64,000 nucleotides of DNA. Origin: Herminiimonas sp. GTDB lineage: Bacteria; Pseudomonadota; Gammaproteobacteria; Burkholderiales; Burkholderiaceae_D. Below the pieces are notes generated by a model. The model was not told the DNA's origin. It did not search any database and worked only from the letters and a program-made list of their open reading frames with translations. Below, in pieces: positions 29,301-37,481 of this stretch. The translations under genes were made by a program, and so were the position numbers. The first letter of the stretch is position 1. Each line of letters starts with the position of its first letter. The DNA lies in the NCBI GenBank assembly GCA_027310305.1, contig DAIDBD010000050.1, positions 1 through 64,000 of the forward strand, given 5' to 3'.

Positions 29301-30312
29301 GCGCCAGTTCCTTGATCCAGACGCCGCGGCCGCTGCCGACATGGCTGGTTTCCGACAACACGATCGGACGCCGGTAGCGCCGATGCACTTCGATCAGGAG
29401 CTGATGCAGCGGGCGGCGGCGCGGATCGTCGAGATGCCAGTCCAGATCTTCGTTGGTGCCGAATTCCCATTGATTGTCGTGGTAATAGTTCACGCCGATC
29501 AGGTCGAGATAGCGCGGCGCGCCGCCCAGCTCGGGCTGTACCGCGCCGCTCAACATATCCCATGCCTCGAACTGCGAGTGCCTCGCCACGGCTGCTGCAA
29601 TATCGAGTTCAGGACGATCGGCAGGCGCGACGACATGGATCAACGGATCGCAATGCAGGATGCGCGCACGCGGATCGATTTCCCAGATCGCGTCGCAGCC
29701 GGCCAGCGTTGCGCGTATCAACTGGCGTTTCAGCGCCTGCCCGCCATCCTGCTTGAGCATGTTTGAACAGGCGAACCGGTTTTCGGCCGCGGCCCAGCAA
29801 GTAAAGGAAATTTCATTGATCAGCGAATAGACCGGCGGCTCTTCCGAAAACGGTGCAAGAAATTTTGCGACGTTGCGGCAATACGATGCGAAGCGCTCGA
29901 CGAATTCGGGCGCATACACATTCATGTCCGACGGCCAGCCGTAATGGCATAGCGTCCAGATAATCTGCAGATCCAGTTCCCTGGCTGCGCGTGCACGCGA
30001 TTCAAGCACCGAGAAATCGAATTGCCCGTTCACTTCCACCAGCCGCCATCCGACGCTTTCGCGCACAGTCCGGATGCCGAACTCGTGCAGCATTTCGTAA
30101 TCCTCGCGCGCCCGCTGCATGTGCTGCGTTGAATCGTTCATCGACAATGGCTGGCCTGCCCCGTTGATGTGGTCCGCGCCTTCATATCCGGCCAGCCAGT
30201 ATGAGCGGAACAGTTCGGTGGATGCAGGTTGTGCCATATCGTATGTTTGAAAAATTTTGCCGACTGCCGCAATTCTTGAATCGGGTAAATACATTCCGTA
30301 TTGAGCGGGCAA
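26392..30312 (-). CDS. Three-domain fusion: GH1-like glycosidase, glycosyltransferase, FAD/UDP-galactopyranose-mutase-like domain
   Basis: 1306 codons in one frame (an ATG at 30237, MAQPASTELF, is an alternative start). GH part: SLINEISF and VLSETSHVG; GT part: FSHLRWDFVFQRPQHLLSRM...STRFISPTKTLEYMAAELPIVSTPV; UGM part: CVIVGAGPTGLSAAYHL...IPYNRKLW. Confidence 0.88.
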   Translation of the reverse strand: MPAQYGMYLPDSRIAAVGKIFQTYDMAQPASTELFRSYWLAGYEGADHINGAGQPLSMNDSTQHMQRAREDYEMLHEFGIRTVRESVGWRLVEVNGQFDFSVLESRARAARELDLQIIWTLCHYGWPSDMNVYAPEFVERFASYCRNVAKFLAPFSEEPPVYSLINEISFTCWAAAENRFACSNMLKQDGGQALKRQLIRATLAGCDAIWEIDPRARILHCDPLIHVVAPADRPELDIAAAVARHSQFEAWDMLSGAVQPELGGAPRYLDLIGVNYYHDNQWEFGTNEDLDWHLDDPRRRPLHQLLIEVHRRYRRPIVLSETSHVGSGRGVWIKELAQEIAMAAGHGVELLGVCLYPAIDRPDWDDAGHWHYSGLWDVKSEGDEKFQRILSEPYAAALRQAQRLTGHLCPTIYTPPERQGDRMPAIIVFSHLRWDFVFQRPQHLLSRMAEQYPIVFVEEPIFDEQESRWEISAPLPNVFVCKPHTSVAMPGFHDDQLPQLRKLMRQLAADYDDHIVWFYTPMALPLLQELHPRLVVYDCMDELSAFKNAPKQLLQRENAVLKVADVVFTGGRSLYEAKRERHPNVHCFPSSVDVVHFEQALDRTNSHPAHKDIPGPRLGYYGVIDERFDIDLIAQLADAHPRWQIVLVGPIVKIDPASMPRRPNIHYIGQQPYKALPHFLAGWDVCLLPFALNESTRFISPTKTLEYMAAELPIVSTPVRDVADFYSDIVYIAADAQQFIAACEDALLESAELRTQKIEKMRKVVASTSWDETVLNMHELLQQARKMQKPATKPVQEPAEAGSNINTLRKPTAVPNVKCVIVGAGPTGLSAAYHLDADTLLLDKNATVGGWCRSIKDKGFTFDYAGHIMFSNDPYVLKLYDILLGDNLHWQNREAWVYSKGVHTRYPFQGALYGLPPKVITECIVGAIEARYGSVDKAAADCAVPSALGTGDVKDITDCCADGTMEIAASATIAGSLGAQAAATAVASVPGNFEEFIHKVWGSGIARHFAIPYNRKLWTVPLTEMETSWLGGRVPLPNLEEIIEGALEPAGKPMGPNARFGYPLHGGFEALMTGFLPHIKGTLELNADVVQLSPIEHIVALADGRRFHYDNLISTMPLPELVKLIGDEAPAEVREAAAGLKHISIRCVNLGVARENITDKHWIYYPEDSIFHRIFVQGNASPGCNPPGGFGLTCEISYSPWKPLPYDGQRLIDRCVADLIKVGLLKDDDKLITANQVDMPYAYVVYDHARANNVAIVKAWLAEHDIVLSGRYSEWEYYNSDHAFLAGKKAAETVKWLQPQKSALAE

Positions 30313-30392
30313 GAACAGGCAAGAGATATGCCGATTCGTCCTCGACCGCAGACATCAGCATGTTTTGATACAACTTTGATGAAGCCGCCGAC

Positions 30393-30421
30393 GTAACTTT
30401 TACAGCGTGCGTAAAAGTTAC
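30393..30421. promoter_or_regulatory. Perfect 11-bp dyad upstream of the tripartite gene
   Basis: GTAACTTTTAC-agcgtgc-GTAAAAGTTAC. Confidence 0.5.
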
Positions 30422-30933
30422 ATTTACTTATCGATTGCCTTGATCAGTTTCGATGAGCTTTGATGACTGCACGATTTTTAAACATGCGGTGCAGGCGCTG
30501 AACATTCTCTACGCCGCCAACTTCAACCATTCTCTCCGGATCGTTGACAATTGCATTGAAATAGCGCAAAAAGTCATGGCCTGAGCGGTTGTTTTTTCCG
30601 CTTTATCTGCTTGCTGTTTTAAAAATCCGGAACGGATTGAAAAATCATCTTTTTTGCAAACATGCGTGCAGATTTGCAATGATGTAAAAAAATAGTTACG
30701 CAATTTTTCTTCTTTCATCTCGGTACGTTTTCTGCTTAGAGTTTCTTTCAAGATCAGACAAGCCGTTATGAATGGAAACATGCGCCATGCCGGGAGCTTT
30801 CAAGAATTTTCAATACTCCATCGCCATGGGTCCAGCGCAAAATTGCCTTTCGTGGAAGCCGGTAAGAAATAATTTTTATCGTGCCAGGGCTTACGCAAAT
30901 TACTATGTCGTATTTTATTTTCAGCATAAAGAA

Positions 30934-31038
30934 CCGTTCGACCTGAGTAGCCCGCAGGGCGTATCGAAGGTTCCGCAGGCCCTTCGACAAGCTCAGGACA
31001 TGCTTCGATACGCCCTGCGGGCTACTCAGGTCGAACGG
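30934..31038. repeat. REP/MITE-like perfect inverted repeat
   Basis: 36-bp perfect arms CCGTTCGACCTGAGTAGCCCGCAGGGCGTATCGAAG (30934-30969) / reverse complement (31003-31038); 33-nt loop contains CCCTTCGACAAGCTCAGGAC. Confidence 0.93.
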
Positions 31039-31164
31039 TTTGTCGGGTGCGGACGAGCCTGTCATTGGGCGCGAACAAATCAACATCGAACTTTGCGTAA
31101 ATCCTACGTGCTTGTTTCGTTACAACCAGTCATTCTTTTTCAGCGCAGTAATAATCAGGTAAAT

Positions 31165-33213
31165 ATGACGATGGAGCCCATTCCGGATCATGCAGCAAAG
31201 CAGCAGATGGATGAACAGCTCAACCAGAATGAGCAGTTGCGGCGTGAACAGGAAAAACAGCTGCGGTTCATCCTGGATGCGGCCCCCGTCTTCATCGCGC
31301 AGTGCGACAAGAATTATCGGCTCCGTTTTGTCAATAAAACCTATGCGGACATGTTCGGCTTCCGACCGGAAGAAATGGTCGGACGGCGGATTCCCGATAT
31401 AACCGGCGAAGAAGCATTCTCGCTGTTCCGGAAATATGTCGATGCTGCGCTGGCCGGCAAAGCGCAGGAGCATGAAACGAAGATTCCCTTTCAGGATGCC
31501 GGCGAACGCCACATGCATATGATGCATGTGCCCGAGCGGGATGAACGGGGCCAGGTGCATGGCTTGATTACCGCCATCAGCGATATCACGCGGCTGCGGA
31601 ACACCGAAGAAAAACTGCACCGCCGGGAACAGGACTTCAAGACGCTGGTCGAAAATTCTCCGGATGGCATATCGCGCATCGACCGCAACAGGCGCCATGT
31701 TTATGTCAATCCTGCAGTCGGGGCGGTCAGCGGCTTGCAGGCAGCGGACTATCTGGGGAAAACGAAAGCCGAGCTTGGACTGCCGCCGGGTCTGGTACGG
31801 GCATGGGATGCCGCGACCGATGCCGCGTTTGAAACCGGCGTTGAACAGCGATTCGATTTTGAAGTCTCCAGCAACGGCCGGACGAGCTATTTTTCAGCGT
31901 GCGTGATACCCGAGTCGGATCGCGACGGGCATATCGAATCGGTGCTGGGCATCACCTATGACGTGACCGAACGAACAAAAATGGAAAAAGAGCATGATCT
32001 TTTGCTGGCGCGCGAGCGCACGGCGCGCATACTTGCGGAAACGGCCGCTCGCGCCCGCGATGAATTTCTCGCCATCGTGTCGCACGAACTGCGGGCGCCG
32101 TTGAATGGCATTCAAAGCTGGGCCCACGTGCTTGAAAATTACGTCAAGGATTCGGTTGCCGCGCCGCTGGCGCAACGCGCCCTGACCGGCATCAAGACCG
32201 GCATTGCGCAGCAAGTGCGATTGATCGAAGATCTGCTCGATGTCACGCGCATGATGAGCGGCAAGATGAGACTGGTAAAGCAGCCGTTTACGCTGTTGCC
32301 GGTGATTCAGGCCGCCGTGGAAAGCGTGCGTACCATCGCCGCCGCCAAGCATATCGGCATTACCTGCACCTACCAGATCACGACGGAACAAATCGATGGC
32401 GATACCGACCGCATGCAGCAGATCGTCTGGAACCTGCTTTCCAACGCAGTCAAATTCACGCCGCAAGACGGCAACGTATGGCTGACCGCCGCAGTCCGGC
32501 ATTCTCAAATCCTGATCACCGTGCGCGACGACGGGGTGGGCATCTCGCCCGATTTCCTGCCGCATCTGTTCGACCGTTTCAGCCAGGAAGACACCTCCAG
32601 CACGCGCGGCCACAGCGGTCTCGGACTGGGGCTGTTTCTGGTGAAGCATCTGGTCGAGCTGCATGGCGGATCGGTCAAGGCCGAGAGCCAGGGCGAAGCA
32701 AGAGGAACGACATTTTCCGTCTGCCTGCCGTTGCGCACCGGTAGAGACAAAAACATTCCGGCGACTCAGGCGGGCGAAGCGGGCAGCAACTTCGGTGCGC
32801 TGCCTTCGCTTGCCGGATTGCATATCCTGCTGATCGACGATCAGGAAGAGGCGCGCGAATCCCTGGCATTCGTGCTTGGCGCCGCCGGCGCAAATGTTTT
32901 TTCCGCAGCATCATCCAGCGAAGCGTTCGAGCGGCTTTCCGGTACCGGGCGAGAAAAATTGCCGGACATACTGGTATGCGACATCGCGATGCCGGTCGAA
33001 GACGGTTATTCCGTGTTGCGTAAAATCCGCGCCTGGAAATCCGATGACGGCCTCGCGCCGTTGCATCGGCTGCCCGCGCTTGCGTTGACCGCATTTGCGC
33101 AGCGCGAAGATCGCATCCGCGCATTGACCGCCGGCTTTCAAATGCATATGGCCAAGCCCGTAGCGCCGGAAGAATTGATCGTGGTCATTGCGATGATGGC
33201 TTCGCGCGGATGA
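31165..33213 (+). CDS. Hybrid sensor histidine kinase (PAS-PAS-HisKA-HATPase-REC)
   Basis: PAS-like FILDAAPVFIAQCDKNYRLRFVNKTYADMFG; HisKA DEFLAIVSHELRAPLNGIQSW; HATPase VRDDGVGISPDFLPHLFDRFSQ; REC HILLIDDQEEARESLAFVLGAAG. The ORF-track start at 30772 runs through the inverted repeat and is unlikely. Confidence 0.92.
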   Translation: MTMEPIPDHAAKQQMDEQLNQNEQLRREQEKQLRFILDAAPVFIAQCDKNYRLRFVNKTYADMFGFRPEEMVGRRIPDITGEEAFSLFRKYVDAALAGKAQEHETKIPFQDAGERHMHMMHVPERDERGQVHGLITAISDITRLRNTEEKLHRREQDFKTLVENSPDGISRIDRNRRHVYVNPAVGAVSGLQAADYLGKTKAELGLPPGLVRAWDAATDAAFETGVEQRFDFEVSSNGRTSYFSACVIPESDRDGHIESVLGITYDVTERTKMEKEHDLLLARERTARILAETAARARDEFLAIVSHELRAPLNGIQSWAHVLENYVKDSVAAPLAQRALTGIKTGIAQQVRLIEDLLDVTRMMSGKMRLVKQPFTLLPVIQAAVESVRTIAAAKHIGITCTYQITTEQIDGDTDRMQQIVWNLLSNAVKFTPQDGNVWLTAAVRHSQILITVRDDGVGISPDFLPHLFDRFSQEDTSSTRGHSGLGLGLFLVKHLVELHGGSVKAESQGEARGTTFSVCLPLRTGRDKNIPATQAGEAGSNFGALPSLAGLHILLIDDQEEARESLAFVLGAAGANVFSAASSSEAFERLSGTGREKLPDILVCDIAMPVEDGYSVLRKIRAWKSDDGLAPLHRLPALALTAFAQREDRIRALTAGFQMHMAKPVAPEELIVVIAMMASRG

Positions 33214-33250
33214 CGGCGCTCGCAGCCTGCTGCCTGGAAAAACCAGCCGG

Positions 33251-34681
33251 TCAGCCGTACAGATCGTTTTTGTGCAATACATCTTTCGGAAAAACCGAAT
33301 GCTCTTTTTCTTCATTGTAAAAATATTCGCTTTTTTGCGGCAGTTCGTCCGGACCGTATTCTTCCAGCCGGTTGTAAAGCGTCTTCAGGCTGATGCCGAG
33401 AATGTCGGCGGCCCTTTTCTTGACGCCGCCGCATAATTCGAGCGTGGCGAAAATCAGCTTGCGGTCCACATCCGCAAGCGATGTTCCCACCGGAATGGCC
33501 AGTGTAAGCCCGGTCGGCGCATGGGTCGCCATGGTGGGCGTGAGTGCCGCTGCGTCTATCGTCTGGTCTGAAAGAATAAACGCTCTCTGCATGTAATTGC
33601 GAAGTTCGCGTACATTGCCCGGCCAATGATAAGTGCCCAGGCATGCGGCGCCATCCGGCAGCAATACCTTGCTGGTCGCATGCGCGGCATTGAATTCGTC
33701 AAGAAAATGCTGCGCCAGCAACTCGATGTCCGCGCCGCGTTCGCGCAGCGGCGGAATTTTCAGAGGAAAAACGTTCAGCCGGTGATACAGATCCAGCCGC
33801 AGCTTTCCTTCCTCGATCGCATCTTCCGGTTCGCGATTGGTTGCGGCGATGATGCGTACATCGGTTTCCAGTTCCTGGTTGCTGCCGATGCGCATGAAAG
33901 AACCGGTTTCCAGCACGCGCAGCAGCTTGACCTGCAACTCGATCGGCATTTCGGTGATTTCATCGAGGAACAGGGTGCCGCCGTTCGCGCGTTCGAAATA
34001 GCCCTTATGCTGCCGGTCCGCGCCGGTGAAGCTGCCTTTTTCGTGCCCGAAGATTTCGCTTTCAATCAGTTGCGGCGAAATCGCGCCGCAATTCACGGGC
34101 AGGAACGGATGCTTTTGCCGCAAGCTGAGATCGTGGATCGTTTGCGCGGCCAGTTCCTTGCCGGTGCCGCTTTCGCCCAGCAACAGCACGGTTGCCTCGG
34201 TCGGCGCGACACGGCCGATGTGGTTATACAGCTTTTGCATTACCGGTGCGGCGCCGAGCATTTGCCCGAAATGCCCCAGCCGGCGCAGCTCGGTGCGCAA
34301 TGCGCCGATCTCCGTTTTCAAATCCGCAGTACGCGGCACCCGCGACAACAATGCTTTCAAACGGCGGAAATTGATCGGCTTCGTCAAATAATCCGTCGCG
34401 CCCAGCCGAAGCGCATCGACCGCGGTTTCAACGCTTGCATGGCCGGTTATCAGAATGATTTCAGTCGTTGCACGGGATTCAATGTCGTTGAAAAGATCCA
34501 TGCCATTGCCATCAGGCAGCTTGAGATCGATCAGCACCACATCCGGCCGCTGGCATGCGATCTGTATTTGCGCATCGCGTATATTGCCGGCCACTGCCGC
34601 AGTAAATCCCTCTGCCGCAGTAATTTCCACAAGTGCTTCTCGAGTATTTGCATCGTCATCGACGATGAGTACATGCGGCAT
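33251..34681 (-). CDS. NtrC-family sigma-54-dependent response regulator
   Basis: MPHVLIVDDDANTREALVEITA REC; GESGTGKE Walker A; EKGSFTGA loop; C-terminal Fis-type HTH KKRAADILGISLKTLYNRLEEY. ORF open to 34705. Confidence 0.94.
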   Translation of the reverse strand: MPHVLIVDDDANTREALVEITAAEGFTAAVAGNIRDAQIQIACQRPDVVLIDLKLPDGNGMDLFNDIESRATTEIILITGHASVETAVDALRLGATDYLTKPINFRRLKALLSRVPRTADLKTEIGALRTELRRLGHFGQMLGAAPVMQKLYNHIGRVAPTEATVLLLGESGTGKELAAQTIHDLSLRQKHPFLPVNCGAISPQLIESEIFGHEKGSFTGADRQHKGYFERANGGTLFLDEITEMPIELQVKLLRVLETGSFMRIGSNQELETDVRIIAATNREPEDAIEEGKLRLDLYHRLNVFPLKIPPLRERGADIELLAQHFLDEFNAAHATSKVLLPDGAACLGTYHWPGNVRELRNYMQRAFILSDQTIDAAALTPTMATHAPTGLTLAIPVGTSLADVDRKLIFATLELCGGVKKRAADILGISLKTLYNRLEEYGPDELPQKSEYFYNEEKEHSVFPKDVLHKNDLYG

Positions 34682-35012
34682 AGGAAAATATTCTATCTGC
34701 GGCAATGCGCCGCGCTACGATCTTTTTCAATGATGGCCCAGGAGCGGATTTTTCGGATTTGACTTTGCCGCGCAAAAAATGAAGCGAGCGCGCATTTCAA
34801 AATCAATAAAAACGTTCTTGAATAGCCTAATGGATGTACCAGTGTCGTCAATCTGACGACGTCCGGTTTGACACGTATCAATCGCGGATGAACATCCGAT
34901 TTTTTACAGCGGATGGGAAATGAATTTGGAAATTAATTGATCAAGCAACATGCAAGCAATGCGAAAACACGATGAAGAAGCACACCACCAGTTCCCAGCA
35001 GAAAACCATCAG

Positions 35013-35047
35013 CTCCTTTGACGCCTGCATGCGTCAAAGGAGTTTTT
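35013..35047 (+). terminator. Strong rho-independent terminator with no upstream plus-strand CDS
   Basis: CTCCTTTGACGC-ctgcat-GCGTCAAAGGAG perfect 12-bp stem followed by TTTTT. Confidence 0.85.
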
Positions 35048-35094
35048 CGTCTTGGTAACTATAGTCACTCCGTCAAGCAGATATCGAAAAATTA

Positions 35095-35322
35095 TTACTT
35101 CGACGTGCCGGATGGACTCGACGGACTGGTGCTGCCGGATGCGCCCTTGCTTCCCGAAGAACCGGACAGGCCGCTGCTTCCGGACATGCCACTGCTACCG
35201 GATGAGCCGCTGCTTCCGGTTGCACCGGTATCCGAAGCGCGACGATCACAGCCTGTAGCGAATAATGCGCTTAGTATCGCAATCGCAAGCACGCCTTTAG
35301 AAGTTTTTGAAATTGCATTCAT
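35095..35322 (-). CDS. Small lipoprotein with collagen-like Gly-X-Y triplets
   Basis: 75 aa; lipobox LFATGC; (GAT)(GSS)(GSS)(GSS)(GMS)(GSS)(GLS)(GSS)(GSK)(GAS)(GST). Confidence 0.65.
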   Translation of the reverse strand: MNAISKTSKGVLAIAILSALFATGCDRRASDTGATGSSGSSGSSGMSGSSGLSGSSGSKGASGSTSPSSPSGTSK

Positions 35323-35433
35323 GCTTATCTTCCTTTCAATAAAATGATAAATTTATTTGATTCCCCGAATACTTCATTTTCTTAATGCAAGTCAAATTCC
35401 CGTACTGATTTTTGAAGCGCTTCACCAACTACA

Positions 35434-36012
35434 TTATTTTGATGTTCCCGAAGTGGTGGTACCCGTCGAGCTGGGACTTGGCGTAGAACCTGACGTGCCG
35501 GAACTGGACGTACCGGATCCCGACGTTGCGCCGCCCGCCCCTGAACTTGAAGTACCGGCGCCGCTTGAACTGGAACCTGGCGTCGAACCGCTCGTACCGG
35601 AGGTGCCGGAACCCGATGTACCCGGGGTGGTGGAACCAGGCGTTGAACCGGGGGTATCCGCACCAGGCGTGCTTGGCGTAGCGCCGGTTGTACCCGAGCT
35701 CGACGTCGCAGCCGCGCCCGATGCCCCGGAACCGGCCGTATCCGTTCCTGTCGTACCGGAACTCGATGCTCCCGAACCGGTTGTGCCGGAACTCGGCGTA
35801 CTCGGGCTCGGCGTACTCGGCGTTGCCGCACTGGGAACCGATGTCGAGGAACCTGTCGTGCCTGAAGTAGATGTGCCGGCTCCGCTTGTCGACGAGCCGG
35901 CGCCGCTCTCGTCAGCCGAACGGTTGCAACCTGCGAACATGATGCTTAACAACCCTGCAGCGAGAACCACCTTGGTAGCCTTTACCATTGGTTTCATTAT
36001 TATTCCTTTCAC
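35434..36012 (-). CDS. Ser/Gly/Thr/Pro-rich low-complexity lipoprotein
   Basis: 192 aa (alternative start MKPMVK at 35997); lipobox MFAGC; C-terminal SGTSK shared with the neighbouring small lipoprotein. Confidence 0.65.
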   Translation of the reverse strand: MKGIIMKPMVKATKVVLAAGLLSIMFAGCNRSADESGAGSSTSGAGTSTSGTTGSSTSVPSAATPSTPSPSTPSSGTTGSGASSSGTTGTDTAGSGASGAAATSSSGTTGATPSTPGADTPGSTPGSTTPGTSGSGTSGTSGSTPGSSSSGAGTSSSGAGGATSGSGTSSSGTSGSTPSPSSTGTTTSGTSK

Positions 36013-36093
36013 AAAAAATAGTACACAATGCCTTGACTGCGGCGTTTTGGATTAGTTTCAAAATTATCAAATATAGTCAGTTTTATATCGAAC

Positions 36094-36108
36094 GCACTTT
36101 CTGTGCCA
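36094..36108 (-). promoter_or_regulatory. Candidate sigma-54 (-24/-12) promoter
   Basis: Minus strand TTGGCAC-AGAAA-GTGC; GG and GC dinucleotides 12 nt apart as in TGGCAC-N5-TTGC. Confidence 0.65.
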
Positions 36109-36488
36109 ACCAACAAGTTCGCATAGACAACCGCATGATGCAGATTGAAAGGAACCAGCGGCCTGCTTCATGGCTCAATCATAGTAAAAATTACCGTGCA
36201 AACGTAATGATTACATTGGATGAAGCATTCTCGAATCAGCAAAAAACAACGAGTAGGCTAGCGGAAATTTATTTTGATAACCGATTGAAATACTGTGCTT
36301 TGCAAATGAAATATTTTTGAACAAGGCAATATATTTTTTAATGCAGCAGACTCTTTACTTCGCTATTGAATAAACGCAAGCCGTACTTCCGCTGCTCATT
36401 GAGAATACAGGCAGCCACAAAATTTTTATCTCCGTTACCCATATGAAGATCGCTTGTCCAGATCTGAGCACATGAAGGACCGCCCGAA

Positions 36489-37439
36489 ATGTCGATGGAT
36501 AAATCCTTGAAGCGGTTCGGCATGCTGTACGGATCTTCATTGGCGATGGAACAGCTTTACCAGCAGCTCGATAAGGTTTCGATCACCGATGCCACCATAT
36601 TGCTTGTCGGCGAAAGCGGCACCGGCAAGGAACTGATTGCGCAAACCGTGCATCAGTTCAGCCAAAGAAGCAATGAAACATTCATTGCGGTAAATTGCGG
36701 CGCCATTCCTGCTCACCTGATCGAAGCGGCACTGTTCGGCCACGAAAAAGGCAGCTTTACCGGCGCTGCCCGGCAGCATGTCGGCTATTTCGAACATGCA
36801 TCGCGCGGCACGCTGTTCCTCGATGAAATCACCGAAATGCCGACGGAGATGCAGGTTAAATTACTGCGCGTACTGGAGTCAGGCAGTTTCTTGCGCGTTG
36901 GCGGCAGCGAGGAAGTGAAAGTCGATGTGCGATTGATTGCGGCGACCAATCGCGAGCTTGAAACGGCAATCAGGCAAGGCAGCCTGCGTGAAGACCTGAT
37001 GTACCGGCTCGCGGTTTTTCCGATACGCGTTCCGCCGCTGCGCGAACGCAACGGCGACGTCGAATTGCTGGCGCAGCATTTTCTTTATTTGCTGAACGAG
37101 CAGGACAATACGCAAAAGAAATTTTCCCGCCATTCAATGGAAATGATGCGATCCTACACATGGCCCGGCAATGTCAGGGAATTGAAAAACGTGGTGCACC
37201 GCGCCTTCATTCTTTCAACCGAAACATTGGTGATTGAAGATCAGTTGTCGGATTTGCCCGCGCGCAAACCGACGATGCATGAAGGGTGCCTGAATTTTTC
37301 CGTCGGCATGCCGTTGGCCGATGTCCAGCGGGAAATCATCCTGGCGACACTCAAGCATTTCAGCGGCAACAAGCGGCTGACCGCCGATGCGCTCGGCATC
37401 AGTCTGAAAACGCTCTACAACCGGCTGAAGGAATACTGA
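36489..37439 (+). CDS. Sigma-54 activator lacking a receiver domain (AAA+ plus Fis HTH)
   Basis: 316 aa; GESGTGKELIAQ, GHEKGSFTGA, DEITEMPTEMQVKLLRVLE, C-terminal NKRLTADALGISLKTLYNRLKEY; starts in the linker. Confidence 0.92.
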   Translation: MSMDKSLKRFGMLYGSSLAMEQLYQQLDKVSITDATILLVGESGTGKELIAQTVHQFSQRSNETFIAVNCGAIPAHLIEAALFGHEKGSFTGAARQHVGYFEHASRGTLFLDEITEMPTEMQVKLLRVLESGSFLRVGGSEEVKVDVRLIAATNRELETAIRQGSLREDLMYRLAVFPIRVPPLRERNGDVELLAQHFLYLLNEQDNTQKKFSRHSMEMMRSYTWPGNVRELKNVVHRAFILSTETLVIEDQLSDLPARKPTMHEGCLNFSVGMPLADVQREIILATLKHFSGNKRLTADALGISLKTLYNRLKEY

Positions 37440-37481
37440 TGCTGACGTTCCATGGTTTTCGCGATTGACCCGCTATCGCCA

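Noticed and set aside
30772-31164. N-terminal extension of the hybrid kinase ORF
   Set aside because: Runs through the perfect inverted repeat (PFDLSSPQGVSK...); the ATG at 31165 is a better start.
35357-36055. 232-aa plus-strand ORF rich in VPELDVPEPxVP repeats
   Set aside because: Antisense of the Ser/Gly-rich lipoprotein; the minus-strand frame has a signal peptide, lipobox and candidate promoter, so it is preferred.
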